Assembly: GCA_905188195.1 (NCBI GenBank)
Contig: CAJJKY010000012.1
Coordinates: 1 to 64,000, forward strand
Length of the DNA: 64,000 bases
Direction: 5' to 3'
Source: Streptococcus parasanguinis
GTDB taxonomy: Bacteria; Bacillota; Bacilli; Lactobacillales; Streptococcaceae
In this document: positions 1-8,473 of the stretch, piece by piece
Layout: the number at the start of each line of letters is the position of its first letter
Position numbering within the stretch: the first letter of the stretch is position 1
Notes under the pieces: generated by a model
What the model saw: only the letters and a program-made list of their open reading frames with translations
The model's database searches: none
What the model was told of the DNA's origin: nothing
Program-made: the position numbers and the translations under genes

Positions 1-370
1 CGACAGCCTCTGCTTTCTTTTCTTCCAGGACCTGCTGCAGCTGATTAAGATCTGCCAGCGTAAAGTCACTCTCCTGAATCAAGTTTTCAAGCACCTGGAC
101 AATTCTTTTTGAGCAAACCTTATCTTTCACATCCTCAACCACCAAGTCTAAACTCTGGTCCTGCGTCAACAGTGACGAGTAGACAAAGGCTTTACCAGAT
201 TTTTCTCTCGTCAAACATCCTTTCTCCACCAAGCGGGTCAAGAGGGTTTTGATGGTTGACTGCGACCAATCAAAGCGTTCAGATAAGACCGCGATCAAAT
301 CCGTGCTGGTCTGCTTGCCTTCCATCCAGATAATCTTCATGATACGCCATTCCGCATTAGAAATTTGCAT
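1..370 (-). CDS. copY: CopY-type copper-responsive repressor (partial, runs off left edge)
   Basis: The first 123 codons of a BlaI/MecI/CopY-family repressor read leftward and are cut by the window edge. The N-terminus MQISNAEWRIMKIIW and the following winged-helix segment (QSTIKTLLTRLVEKG) match the DNA-binding domain of streptococcal CopY. The C-terminal metal-binding cysteines expected in CopY would lie outside the window. Known CopY proteins repress a copYAZ operon encoding a copper-exporting ATPase and a chaperone, and release DNA when copper displaces zinc. Two TACANNTGTA-type cop boxes lie just upstream, which supports the assignment and autoregulation. copA presumably follows beyond position 1 (inference). 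Confidence 0.9.
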   Translation of the reverse strand, partial: MQISNAEWRIMKIIWMEGKQTSTDLIAVLSERFDWSQSTIKTLLTRLVEKGCLTREKSGKAFVYSSLLTQDQSLDLVVEDVKDKVCSKRIVQVLENLIQESDFTLADLNQLQQVLEEKKAEAV

Positions 371-389
371 GGCTTCTCCTTTCAAAATC

Positions 390-399
390 TACATTTGTA
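390..399. promoter_or_regulatory. cop box 2 (CopY operator)
   Basis: Perfect palindrome TACAAATGTA on the minus strand, between the -10 and the copY start codon. A second box about 40 bp from the first is typical of cop operons. Confidence 0.8.
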
Positions 400-413
400 A
401 ACCTTATGATGTT

Positions 414-442
414 ATTTTACACCCAAGATTTACATTTGTCAA
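414..442 (-). promoter_or_regulatory. copY promoter
   Basis: On the minus strand TTGACA (437-442) and TAAAAT (414-419) are separated by exactly 17 nt, about 45 nt upstream of the copY start. One cop box overlaps the -35 and the other lies downstream of the -10, the expected geometry for repression. Confidence 0.8.
431..440. promoter_or_regulatory. cop box 1 (CopY operator)
   Basis: The minus strand reads GACAAATGTA, matching the known cop-box core KACANNTGTA. It overlaps the copY -35 element. Confidence 0.8.
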
Positions 443-452
443 CCAAAAATTT

Positions 453-484
453 TAAAAAAAACAAATCTTCCTTTGAAGATTTGT
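453..484 (-). terminator. Intrinsic terminator after the SGNH hydrolase gene
   Basis: A perfect 10-bp stem (461-470 with 475-484) and a 4-nt loop are followed on the minus strand by eight T. It ends the HAD/SGNH transcript before the copY promoter. Confidence 0.85.
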
Positions 485-517
485 CTGATTGGGCTTTTTC
501 ACTCCCTATTTTTATCC

Positions 518-1150
518 CTATACTATCTCTTGCAGAGCTTGGGCTAGGATGCGATACCCGGCCACACTTAGATGGAGGCCATCTGTCGTAAAGGCTTCTG
601 CTAACTGCCCCACTTCATCCAATAAAGACGAATACACATCGACATAGCTGACCTGGTGGTAGGCTTGTGCCAATTCTTGATAGGCCTGATTGAGGGCCTG
701 AATTTTTTCATTGGTCCGGACATAGACCTTTTGTTTGTAGCGCTCTTCTTGACTCACCGGTAAAACCGAGATCAGGTTGATGTGAGTTAGGGGAAAATCC
801 CGCATGATCGTTTGTAAGACCGCTTCTACATTGTCTAAGGTTTCCTTTTGAGGAATTTCTTTTCCGATATCATTGGTTCCGATCAAGAGAAAGATCTGAT
901 CCACCGCTGTCCCAAAGACATGGGCGTCTAGGTGCTTACGAAGGAGATCCGTCTTATAGCCTCGAACTCCCCGATTGACCATATGTTTCGGACTTTGGAG
1001 CAGTTCATGAATGGGGAAATATTCCACAATAGAGTCTCCGATAAAGATCAAACCAGGCTCCTTCAGAGGGGCTTGATTGAGTTCCCGATAGGTGGTTACG
1101 ATTTTCTCCTGCTCCTTTATGAGCCAGTCTTCTAACAGTTGTACCGCCAT
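518..1150 (-). CDS. SGNH/GDSL-family lipase/acylhydrolase
   Basis: A 210-aa cytosolic protein with all four SGNH blocks: GDS with nucleophile Ser40 (FIGDSIVEY), the Gly of NRGVRG near 61, GTND with Asn93, and the catalytic pair Asp190/His193 in TTDGLHLS. Family members hydrolyse esters or acetyl groups; the substrate cannot be read from sequence. No signal peptide is visible. The start codon immediately follows the stop of the upstream HAD phosphatase gene (TAGATG), so the two are translationally coupled, and a GGAAAG ribosome binding site lies inside the upstream gene. A strong terminator follows. Confidence 0.85.
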   Translation of the reverse strand: MAVQLLEDWLIKEQEKIVTTYRELNQAPLKEPGLIFIGDSIVEYFPIHELLQSPKHMVNRGVRGYKTDLLRKHLDAHVFGTAVDQIFLLIGTNDIGKEIPQKETLDNVEAVLQTIMRDFPLTHINLISVLPVSQEERYKQKVYVRTNEKIQALNQAYQELAQAYHQVSYVDVYSSLLDEVGQLAEAFTTDGLHLSVAGYRILAQALQEIV

Positions 1151-1999
1151 CTACTTCTTTCCTTTCACTTGTTCCCAGGGGGTCAATCCTAGATACTCTT
1201 CGATCACCTGGTAGACACCGCCTTCTTGATGGCTCGGTGCTAGGTGTTTGGCAACAGCCTTGACAGCTTCTTCTGCATTGGCCACAGCATAGGAGTGACC
1301 AGCCATTTCAAGCATTTCGATGTCGTTTCCGCTATCCCCAAAGGCCATGACCTGACTAGCATCAAGCTGCCATTTCTCCATTAATTGAGCCAGTCCCCAG
1401 GCCTTATGAATCCCTGCTTGTAAGAGATCCATGCTGCCAAAACCGCTCGAAACCGCCATGAGCTGATCTCCAAAAGCCTGTTGGACTTCCTGACTCACTT
1501 GATCAAGACGATCCAAGCCAACCACCAAGCTCATTTTAAGCACCTGATCAAACAAATCGGCTGTCAATTCCGGAACAAACTTCATCCGCTTGTACAAGGC
1601 TTCAATCACTTCCGGCTGCATGAATTTTTCAACTTCTGTAAAGACCGTGCCTTCCTTGACAAAGCCACCATTGACAGCTGATACAACCAACTGATCTGAA
1701 ATTTCCCGGCCCTTAAAATAAGCAAGAACCGCCTCCACTAATTCTCGATCCCAGAATGTTCCTAAAATCATCTGGTCGTCTTCGAAAATCCTGGCTCCGT
1801 TAGCGACGACCAGGGTCACCCGCTTGACCAAGGGACCCAAGAGCTGGCGCATGCGATGGATTTCATTTCCCGTCGCAATGACAAAGCGAATCCCTTTTTG
1901 ATCCAAGTGGTCCAACAGCCTTTCCAGACGCGGAAGGTCCACCTCTCCTCGCTCATCTAATAAGGTTCCATCCATATCTGTTGCAATCAACTTAATCAT
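1151..1999 (-). CDS. Cof-type HAD-superfamily phosphatase
   Basis: A 282-aa haloacid-dehalogenase phosphatase of the Cof/YidA subfamily. Motif I is DMDGTLLDE (nucleophile Asp8, acid Asp10), motif II Thr43 (IATGN), motif III Lys199, and motif IV GDSGNDIEML (Asp222, Asp226), with a type-II cap domain between motifs II and III. Such enzymes dephosphorylate sugar phosphates or flavin and cofactor intermediates; the specific substrate is unknown. The reading frame stays open for 26 codons upstream, but I chose Met at 1999 because an AAGG motif precedes it and the protein then starts directly at the conserved MIKLIATDMDG. A TGG-extended TATAAT (2046-2051, minus strand) is a plausible promoter between the upstream terminator and this gene. 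Confidence 0.88.
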   Translation of the reverse strand: MIKLIATDMDGTLLDERGEVDLPRLERLLDHLDQKGIRFVIATGNEIHRMRQLLGPLVKRVTLVVANGARIFEDDQMILGTFWDRELVEAVLAYFKGREISDQLVVSAVNGGFVKEGTVFTEVEKFMQPEVIEALYKRMKFVPELTADLFDQVLKMSLVVGLDRLDQVSQEVQQAFGDQLMAVSSGFGSMDLLQAGIHKAWGLAQLMEKWQLDASQVMAFGDSGNDIEMLEMAGHSYAVANAEEAVKAVAKHLAPSHQEGGVYQVIEEYLGLTPWEQVKGKK

Positions 2000-2066
2000 A
2001 CAATCTAACCTTTTCCCTTTCATAGGGTGCAAACTATCTCTCCCCATTATACCACAGATCAAGCAA

Positions 2067-2096
2067 GTCAAAACCACCCGTGAAAACAGGTGGTTT
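2067..2096 (-). terminator. Probable terminator after the HD-domain gene
   Basis: An 8-bp stem AAACCACC/GGTGGTTT (2071-2078 with 2089-2096) with a 10-nt loop. On the minus strand the U tract is short (TTTTG). Confidence 0.55.
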
Positions 2097-2135
2097 ACTT
2101 TTAGTCTGAAAGTTGCTACTAAAGACCAAGTGCTA

Positions 2136-2714
2136 TCATAAATATAATCCCTTTTCTACACTTTCCTGAACCAACTCTTCCGTCAGTTTCCATAACTCTT
2201 TGGACTCACTTTTTATAAATTTTTTCTTTTCTAATACCATCTCTGAACGGATTTGATTGGGATTATAATTTACTTCTGACACTTCCAAGTGATTGATCAG
2301 TGGTACCAATGCATCAATCACTCTTGCATATCTTGCCTCAGGACTCTGCCCTTTTTCAAACTCCAACCACGAATTTTTCATATTCAAATAGGTTGCTTCT
2401 GGAAGGAGGCTCATTGTTTTTTCTATAGATGCTAGCTCTCTATCATGAGCATGAACCTTTTTTTCATCATCAAACACCCAAGTATCTCCGGCATAAATCT
2501 CACCTAAATCATGAATCAATAACAGAAACATGACCTTTTCCATATTCAATTTTTCAGGATAATAATCTTGAAAAACCATCGCAGCTATCGCACCCTGCCA
2601 GGAATGCTCGGCACTATTTTCAAACCGTCCATCAAGGGTTCTATTAAACCTTGTTACTGACTTTAATTTCTCAATTTCTTTAATAAACTCAACTGTATGA
2701 TTCAAATCACTCAT
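2136..2714 (-). CDS. HD-domain phosphohydrolase (YfbR/HDDC2-like)
   Basis: A 192-aa HD-superfamily metal-dependent phosphohydrolase. Visible metal ligands are His37 (SAEHSWQ), the His68-Asp69 doublet (LLIHDLGE) and Asp134 (ARVIDALVP). The layout resembles the YfbR/HDDC2 5'-deoxynucleotidases, which remove phosphate from deoxynucleoside monophosphates; that activity is inferred from family likeness. Twenty upstream in-frame codons were excluded because GGAGG lies 11 nt before the Met at 2714. It appears to be a single-gene unit, with its own terminator at 2067-2096. Confidence 0.8.
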   Translation of the reverse strand: MSDLNHTVEFIKEIEKLKSVTRFNRTLDGRFENSAEHSWQGAIAAMVFQDYYPEKLNMEKVMFLLLIHDLGEIYAGDTWVFDDEKKVHAHDRELASIEKTMSLLPEATYLNMKNSWLEFEKGQSPEARYARVIDALVPLINHLEVSEVNYNPNQIRSEMVLEKKKFIKSESKELWKLTEELVQESVEKGLYL

Positions 2715-2843
2715 GGCGACTCCAACCTCCCTATTCGAAATTACGACTATCATACCAAAAATCCTGGTTTCCATAAATTAATTCCCATATTTGCAAAAAG
2801 AAAATATCCCTCTTTTTCTAATTCCGAGAATTGATTTGAAATG

Positions 2844-2875
2844 AAAAAGAATGCTGATAAATCAACATTCTTTTT
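2844..2875 (-). terminator. Intrinsic terminator after the ClbS-like gene
   Basis: A 15-nt inverted repeat (2844-2858 with 2861-2875) with one G-T mismatch and a very short loop. It is A-rich on one arm and T-rich on the other, so it can act on both strands. Confidence 0.65.
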
Positions 2876-2939
2876 AAGTATTATTTGCAAAAAACAAGAT
2901 ATTTTGTCTGTTTAGCTACCAAAAAGATACCATATCTGC

Positions 2940-3482
2940 TTATTTTTTCTTACAATTTTTTTGATGTGCTTTTAATTTCTTCATCGCCCAATCATAATGA
3001 CTTGAAGTAGTGCTTACAAAATACGAACCAAGTACACTTCCTCCTACCCACTTATAGACATTTTTTGAAAACAATTCTTCGTTTGTAAATCTCTCAGCTA
3101 ATTCTAAAATATCTTTATGGGATTTATGAAACATTTCTTTTGCATCTTCAAGAGAAGTATTTTGATGTTTTTTCCAAAACTCGACATTCATATCTCCATA
3201 AGTTTTCCAATTATATGGAGATGGAATAAAAGGTTTTGCCACTCCCTTTAAATTTGTATCTACCCAATTCAAAAGAAGTTGGTGCCATTCATATAAATGA
3301 ATCAAAATATCTCTTAAATTTTTGTCTCTTTTCCAATGAGCCTCTTTCTTTTTTTCATCACTTGAAAAGTCAAGAGGTGTGTTTAATTCTTCGTCAGATA
3401 GCTTAGCAATTAATACGTTCAACTTATCATAGTTTTCTTTCGCTGCAATCATTAAATCTTCTTTTGTTCTTGGTCTTGGCAT
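2940..3482 (-). CDS. ClbS/DfsB-family four-helix protein (DUF1706)
   Basis: A 180-aa protein of the DinB-like four-helix-bundle superfamily, closest in layout to ClbS/DfsB (DUF1706). Recognisable features are the N-terminal PRPRTKEDLMIAAKENYDKL helix, a central LIHLYEWHQLLLNW helix, and a late SSHYDWAMKKLKAHQ helix with histidines. ClbS protects colibactin producers by opening the toxin's cyclopropane; relatives in Firmicutes are mostly uncharacterised, so no substrate is claimed. A GAGGAAAT ribosome binding site precedes the start. It lies 40 nt downstream of an AraC/GyrI regulator on the same strand and is probably cotranscribed with it. The pair is noticeably more AT-rich than its neighbours, which may indicate transfer. 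Confidence 0.8.
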   Translation of the reverse strand: MPRPRTKEDLMIAAKENYDKLNVLIAKLSDEELNTPLDFSSDEKKKEAHWKRDKNLRDILIHLYEWHQLLLNWVDTNLKGVAKPFIPSPYNWKTYGDMNVEFWKKHQNTSLEDAKEMFHKSHKDILELAERFTNEELFSKNVYKWVGGSVLGSYFVSTTSSHYDWAMKKLKAHQKNCKKK

Positions 3483-3522
3483 AATATTTCCTCTTACTTT
3501 ACGCTATATCTCAATATGGTTT

Positions 3523-4365
3523 TTAAGCTTTAGTTATCGGAATCCACAGCTCCATTTTATAGTCTTTGCTATGCAAATCACCCTCATAGTAGTATTCAAA
3601 GTCAGGCTTTCCTGAATGAACATAGCCATGCTCAGGAAAGAATACCTCCATCGCATATTTCCATCCGGTATGAATGCAATCTGGAACACATCCTGTTAAC
3701 TCTACAACGGCATACTCTGCTTCATCAACTTCTAAAACATCTAAGTCCATGCTTCTTGCTTTATCTACATCATTAACAATATAGCCTGCCATATAGTTTA
3801 TTGTGCTTGGGTTTTCCACATCATGGCAAACGCCAATACTTTGACCGTTTCCCAAACTTGCAAGTTCATCGTGGCTATATTTTTCATACAGCTTATCCCA
3901 GACACTTGGACATAATGATGAATTGATGCTGTGTTCATTTACCCCTGCGACTGCAAAGGCTTGTTTCTTTTGAATTGTAATATTCATGCTTCTTCCTCCT
4001 CTTACACTGAGTGCTAATTGCACACGTGAAACTAATTTGAATGGTTTCCCATTTCTCACCTCCGAAGGAGTAAATCCATGAAAATTCTTAAAAGCAGTCC
4101 CAAATGAATCCGATGACTCATATCCAAATTTGAAAGCAACGTCAATAATTTTTTCATCCGTATTTCTTAATATAACGGCTGCTTCCGTTAATCTTCTACT
4201 TCTTAAATATTCTGAGAGCGTTGTTTCGGTCAGAATAGAAAACAAGCGACTGAACATTGAATACGAATATCCGGATAACTGAGTTACTTTCTTTTCATCA
4301 ATCTCATCATCAAGAACTGTTTCAAGGTAATCAATCGTATTGTTAAACGACTTGATAATATTCAT
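3523..4365 (-). CDS. AraC-family regulator with GyrI-like effector domain
   Basis: A 280-aa protein with an N-terminal AraC/XylS double helix-turn-helix (about 1-105, including VAFKFGYESSDSFGTAFKNF and the FTPSEVR signature) and a C-terminal GyrI-like/Rob-type small-molecule-binding domain (about 127-280, ending in YKMELWIPI). Known relatives sense hydrophobic or cationic compounds and activate export or detoxification genes. The ligand and targets here are unknown; the downstream ClbS-like gene is the likeliest partner. The start is well supported by AGGAAAGGGGG before the Met. A 7-bp inverted repeat upstream (4422-4449) is a candidate operator. Confidence 0.85.
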   Translation of the reverse strand: MNIIKSFNNTIDYLETVLDDEIDEKKVTQLSGYSYSMFSRLFSILTETTLSEYLRSRRLTEAAVILRNTDEKIIDVAFKFGYESSDSFGTAFKNFHGFTPSEVRNGKPFKLVSRVQLALSVRGGRSMNITIQKKQAFAVAGVNEHSINSSLCPSVWDKLYEKYSHDELASLGNGQSIGVCHDVENPSTINYMAGYIVNDVDKARSMDLDVLEVDEAEYAVVELTGCVPDCIHTGWKYAMEVFFPEHGYVHSGKPDFEYYYEGDLHSKDYKMELWIPITKA

Positions 4366-4421
4366 TTCGTTCCCCCTTTCCTTCAGTTTATTTTAGTATA
4401 GAGGAAGCTTTCTTTTCTTAC

Positions 4422-4449
4422 CCTACAATATCCGTACAAGTTTTGTAGG
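4422..4449. promoter_or_regulatory. Candidate operator upstream of the AraC/GyrI regulator
   Basis: The inverted repeat CCTACAA (4422-4428) / TTGTAGG (4443-4449) has a 14-nt spacer and sits about 60-85 bp upstream of the regulator's start, just upstream of a TATACT on the minus strand (4395-4400). Operator function is inferred. Confidence 0.3.
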
Positions 4450-4512
4450 TTTCATTTCATAGAAATTTATACCTTGCTAAATTCAACAAATTCAAATAAC
4501 ACTTTTGTTTTA

Positions 4513-5235
4513 TCAATAAATCCATCGAAAGGCCCAAATAATGGCAATCAGCACTGCTGGAAGAAGATTAGCGACCTTGATTCGTTTGCCCCAGATGAGA
4601 TTGATCCCGACACAGAGAATAAGGCTGGAGCCGACCAGTGAGATATTCGACAGGGCTTGTGGGGTCATGATCGGTGCGATCAAATGGGCCAACAGCGTAA
4701 TCGTACCCTGAAAGATCACGAGTGGGACCACCGCAAAAATGGCACCCTTTCCTTTCGAAACAGTCAAGACCAGAACGATGACCATATCCAGAATAGCCTT
4801 GGCCAACAAGGTCGAAGTGTCCCCTGTCAAGCCATCCTGGACAGCTCCGACTACCGCCATAGCCCCGATACAAATGGTCAAGGCCGTGGTCATAAAGGCA
4901 TCAACAAAGCTGGAATCGCCTTGGTTGCCCGTCTTTTCCTTCAGCCAGGTTCCCAGGCGCTCAAAACCCTCCTCAATCTTCAAGAGTTCCCCGATAACGG
5001 TCCCGATTACTAGACTCAGAATCAACATCATACTGCCGTGACTTTCCACATGACTTCCATGCACCACCAGCATCTTTTCCAAGGTACCCGCAATGCCCAA
5101 GACAAAAACAGCAACTCCTGTCACTTTCAGAAGGGTCTCATGAAAATCCTCTGATAAACGTTGACCGATGAGCAGTCCTAAAAGCCCACCAAATACAACT
5201 CCTAAGGCATTATAAAAGGTCCCTAAACCGATCAT
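4513..5235 (-). CDS. DUF554 membrane protein (YdfK/YqgA-like)
   Basis: A 240-aa polytopic membrane protein with about six or seven hydrophobic segments, opening with the typical DUF554 start MIGLGTFYNALGVVFGGLLG. The glycine-rich first helix and the TICIGAMAVVGAVQDGLTGD segment are characteristic of the family. No transport substrate or reaction has been established that I can name. It is the last gene of a leftward operon with the MutS-like and CapA genes, 33 bp after the MutS-like stop; the gap contains near-tandem copies of AAAAAGAATG. A GAAGGAAT ribosome binding site precedes the Met. Confidence 0.8.
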   Translation of the reverse strand: MIGLGTFYNALGVVFGGLLGLLIGQRLSEDFHETLLKVTGVAVFVLGIAGTLEKMLVVHGSHVESHGSMMLILSLVIGTVIGELLKIEEGFERLGTWLKEKTGNQGDSSFVDAFMTTALTICIGAMAVVGAVQDGLTGDTSTLLAKAILDMVIVLVLTVSKGKGAIFAVVPLVIFQGTITLLAHLIAPIMTPQALSNISLVGSSLILCVGINLIWGKRIKVANLLPAVLIAIIWAFRWIY

Positions 5236-5268
5236 TTACAAATTCCTTCATTCATTTTTCATTCTTTT

Positions 5269-6933
5269 TCATTCTTTTTCAATTTCTTTCAAAGACCAGT
5301 GTCCCGTCTCTTCATACTGGTCAATCAAGTCCTTGGCTGTTTGCGTAATTTCCTCTGGATAATGCAAGCTTTCTAGAGTATTGACCGCATTTTTGGTTAC
5401 GGCTGATCCTGGCTTGATCTGGTAGTCAAAGACGATCTTGCCGTCCACATAGCGACTGTCAAAATGGTAATTATCATTGACTTCACCGGAGGCTGCGACC
5501 AGCTCAATATCATGGCTGGAAATCATGTAGAGACAGTTTTGGGCAGCCAGCCAGCGGACAATCCCAAGACCTGATCCAATCCGCTCGATGGTATTAGTCC
5601 CCTTAAAGAGCTCGTCAATAAAGAAGTAGTGAAAACCTGGCTCTTTGAGGTGCTGAATCATACGCAAAATAGCTTTACTTTCAGTGATAAAGTAGCTATC
5701 TCCAACTTCAATATCATCGCTCACATCCATAGCCGTTAGGACATGACCGTAAGGCAGGGCCAAGCTTTCTCCATAGGCAAAGCCCAGCCCTTGAGCCAGA
5801 ATAGCATTGATAGCAACGGTCTTCAAATAGGTTGATTTACCAGACGCATTGTCCCCACTGATGACCATATTTTTTTGAAAATGCACATCATTTGCAATCG
5901 GATTGGACAGCAAGGGATGATAGAGCGTCTCACCTTCAATCCCACCCGTCTCTGTAAAGACTGGCTGACAGACAACTTCTAGATCCCGCTTATGGCGCAA
6001 GAGACTAATAGCAACTTCCATCTCCCCTAGCAGATCCAGAAGCTTCTGGGCTTCTTTTTGATGAGCTTTCACCTGATTGTAAATATAAACCTGAGCGATC
6101 TGCGGGAGTAAAAAGAGGACGTTGAGGTAGAGCAAAATAATTTCCATCTCAGAAGTCCCCGTTGGACTCTGCAAGACACTGGCAAGGATCCGCGTTTTCT
6201 TAAAGGGTTTGACCGCTTGCTTAAGTTCTTCTCGTTGTGGCAAGGCTAGATGGCTCAAGCGTTCTGCCGAAGCAAAGATGCGGACCAAATAGCTAACATT
6301 GTCCAGACGAATTTTATTGGACCAATTGCGCAAACTCGAAAAGACGATATTAAAGACCACACTGATCACCAAGAGGGTAATCGCCCCAACTGGCTCAAAG
6401 GGGATGGCAAAGAGACAGAGGATTGGAAGACAGGCCAAGGCTATGTAGAGGGGCAAACCTGCATAATGCTTGCCAGGATTTGCGACAATGCTTCGCGCCA
6501 TGTTGTGGTTCTTCTTGCCCAGTTGGTTGAAAATGACCTGGACCTTGAGCCGCAAATCGGGATACTCTTCAAAGAAGGCTTCTAAGTCATGAAGCTGATC
6601 CTGAGGCTGGAATTCCAGCAGGCGCATTTTTTGATAGAGAGCTTCTGCTCCAAGGCTCGATTGGGTGTAATTGAGCTGATCAAAGACTGCTTCCAAAGCC
6701 AAGTCATGCCAGGTCTGATCATCCACTTGGCTATCGATCGTCTTTCCCTTAGCTGGATAAGCCAGACTGTCTATCAAACTTTCTTCCGTGTCTTTCTTAC
6801 GAAAGAAAGGCGCTCCATCCCAAGCTTTTTCCAGCTTTTGCTTGAGGCGAATGGCCGTAAGAAATTTGGTTGCCCAAATCACTGCGATCATGCCTAGAAT
6901 CCCAAGTGGGATCCAGTTTACATTTCCTTCCAT
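5269..6933 (-). CDS. Membrane-tethered MutS-like ATPase
   Basis: A 554-aa protein whose C-terminal third is a MutS-family ABC ATPase: Walker A GDNASGKST at 360-368, Walker B followed by FFIDELFKGTNTIERI, and the switch ISSHDIEL. It has no MutS mismatch-recognition domains. The N-terminal part instead has hydrophobic segments at about 7-27, 160-178, 181-200 and 263-283, so the ATPase is probably anchored to the inner face of the membrane. It is also distinct from MutS2 in this window, lacking the Smr domain. Such proteins are often annotated as mismatch repair, but the topology argues against that role (inference). The start lies 3 bp after the capA-like stop, with AAAGGAATAAAG as the ribosome binding site, so the genes are one operon. 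Confidence 0.8.
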   Translation of the reverse strand: MEGNVNWIPLGILGMIAVIWATKFLTAIRLKQKLEKAWDGAPFFRKKDTEESLIDSLAYPAKGKTIDSQVDDQTWHDLALEAVFDQLNYTQSSLGAEALYQKMRLLEFQPQDQLHDLEAFFEEYPDLRLKVQVIFNQLGKKNHNMARSIVANPGKHYAGLPLYIALACLPILCLFAIPFEPVGAITLLVISVVFNIVFSSLRNWSNKIRLDNVSYLVRIFASAERLSHLALPQREELKQAVKPFKKTRILASVLQSPTGTSEMEIILLYLNVLFLLPQIAQVYIYNQVKAHQKEAQKLLDLLGEMEVAISLLRHKRDLEVVCQPVFTETGGIEGETLYHPLLSNPIANDVHFQKNMVISGDNASGKSTYLKTVAINAILAQGLGFAYGESLALPYGHVLTAMDVSDDIEVGDSYFITESKAILRMIQHLKEPGFHYFFIDELFKGTNTIERIGSGLGIVRWLAAQNCLYMISSHDIELVAASGEVNDNYHFDSRYVDGKIVFDYQIKPGSAVTKNAVNTLESLHYPEEITQTAKDLIDQYEETGHWSLKEIEKE

Positions 6934-6936
6934 ACT

Positions 6937-8280
6937 TTATTCCTTTCCACTCTGAGGCCAGTCTAAGTGAACGTGTTCCTTCATTTCTCGGTAAGCCGTG
7001 TCCACTCTCTCCTTGGTCTCTTCATCTAGCTTATCGCGGTATTTGCCACCTTTGATAAAATCTTCCAAAATATAGGTCTGGTACTTGTACAAGTCATAGC
7101 CTTCAGGAGAATAGGTTCCCTTCGGAGTTCGACTAACCCAGGTTGGATGAGCCGTAGCCGTCTTAATCTTTGTCTTGCGGCCAACCTTTTCGATAGTCAC
7201 ATCCATCAAGACTCCTCGCTCTGTCCACTGGGCAGTCTCCACATCCCCCATGGTTTCCAGACGCTGATTGGAAAGGAAATTCCCCATCGAGTAGATGATG
7301 AGCTTGTTTTGACCATCTTTATTGACCACTTCAGCAGGCTCTACAACATGGGGATGCCCGCCAAAGACAATATCAGCTCCCCAAGAAACCATCTTATGAT
7401 AGAGCTCTTTTTGCTCTTCTGTCGGCTCCAACTGGTACTCGATTCCCATCTGGGGCATAACAATGGTGATATCTGCCTCTTGCTCTGCCTTTTGGATCTC
7501 CGCCTTTATCCGCTCTTCATCCAAATCAGACAAGACATCTGCTTGCTCCTCTGGAGTGAGCGTCGTTTCCATCCCATTAAAGCCATAAGCATAGGCTAGA
7601 ATGGCAATCTTGATGCCGTTGACTTCCTTAATGACCAAGGGGGCTTGCCCTCTCTTTTCATGCGTATAAACCCCGACTGGTGTGATACCCGCATCTTCAA
7701 AGGCCTTAGCAGTCGAATAAACCCCTTCTAGGCCAGAATCCAAGATATGGTTGTGTCCCAAATCCATAACGTCATAGCCCGCATCCTTGATCGCTGGCAC
7801 CACTTCACTTGGTGCATTAAAGAGGGGATAACCCGACAAATAATAGTTGGGATTGATCGTTCCTTCAAAATCGCCCAAGGCCAGATCCGCCTTTTGCAGC
7901 CAAGGTTTAACATACTCATAATTTTCCTGGAAATCATAGGTGCCATCATCTTTTTGTGCACTCATATAGACCAGATCGTGGTAGAGCTGGTCTCCATTCG
8001 CCATGATCCGCGCTGTATGAGGGATCTGGTCAGCCGGTGTTTTTGCCTTGTAGACTACTTCTGGCCGTTCCGTTGCCGTAATCGGAAAACCTTGGAACTT
8101 TTGCACCCACAAGATGGCATTAGCTACGATAAAAACGACGGACAAGAGCACATAGACAAACTGTTCATTAGTCAGCTGAATCCTTGAAAAAAGACGATCA
8201 AAAGCCCAATCTAAGGCCGCTGACAACTCTTTTCCCATCGTTTTGATGGTCCCTTTCACATTCTCCCACTTCTCTATCAT
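6937..8280 (-). CDS. CapA-family metallophosphatase-fold protein
   Basis: A 447-aa CapA/PgsA-family protein with one N-terminal transmembrane segment (about 41-60) and an extracellular calcineurin-like domain. Signature motifs include GDFEGTINP, DLGHNHILDSG and FGGHPHVVEP. The family was named for poly-gamma-glutamate capsule synthesis in Bacillus, but no other pgs/cap genes are here, so capsule synthesis is not implied. The frame is open for 43 further codons, but these would run through a terminator hairpin (8383-8438). Met at 8280 follows GAGGTAGGA and is preferred. It is the first gene of an operon with the MutS-like ATPase (3-bp gap) and DUF554. Confidence 0.82.
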   Translation of the reverse strand: MIEKWENVKGTIKTMGKELSAALDWAFDRLFSRIQLTNEQFVYVLLSVVFIVANAILWVQKFQGFPITATERPEVVYKAKTPADQIPHTARIMANGDQLYHDLVYMSAQKDDGTYDFQENYEYVKPWLQKADLALGDFEGTINPNYYLSGYPLFNAPSEVVPAIKDAGYDVMDLGHNHILDSGLEGVYSTAKAFEDAGITPVGVYTHEKRGQAPLVIKEVNGIKIAILAYAYGFNGMETTLTPEEQADVLSDLDEERIKAEIQKAEQEADITIVMPQMGIEYQLEPTEEQKELYHKMVSWGADIVFGGHPHVVEPAEVVNKDGQNKLIIYSMGNFLSNQRLETMGDVETAQWTERGVLMDVTIEKVGRKTKIKTATAHPTWVSRTPKGTYSPEGYDLYKYQTYILEDFIKGGKYRDKLDEETKERVDTAYREMKEHVHLDWPQSGKE

Positions 8281-8382
8281 TCCTACCTCTTCTTCGTATC
8301 TGATTTTTCCAATGATCTGCCAACAGATGGAGCTGTCATTGAAATACTTTCTCTTCATTGTATCACAATTTTTAAGAAGAGA

Positions 8383-8438
8383 AAAAAGAGAGCAGGACAG
8401 AAGCGCCATTGTTTAGAAACGCTTCATCGTCCTGCTCT
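8383..8438 (-). terminator. Long terminator hairpin after the 67-aa membrane protein gene
   Basis: A 10-bp outer stem (8389-8398 with 8429-8438) plus a 6-bp inner stem (8400-8405 with 8420-8425), followed on the minus strand by a CTCTTTTTTC tract. Confidence 0.75.
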
Positions 8439-8473
8439 TGCACAGTTGATTGATTCATATAAATGGTCGCAAA

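Noticed and set aside
5236..5280. Near-tandem ATTCTTTTTC units between the MutS-like and DUF554 genes
   Set aside because: Only a few imperfect units in an A/T-rich gap; they partly form the end of one gene and the ribosome binding region of the next.
8281..8409. Longer start for the CapA-like protein
   Set aside because: It would translate through the terminator hairpin region at 8383-8438, and the good ribosome binding site precedes Met at 8280.
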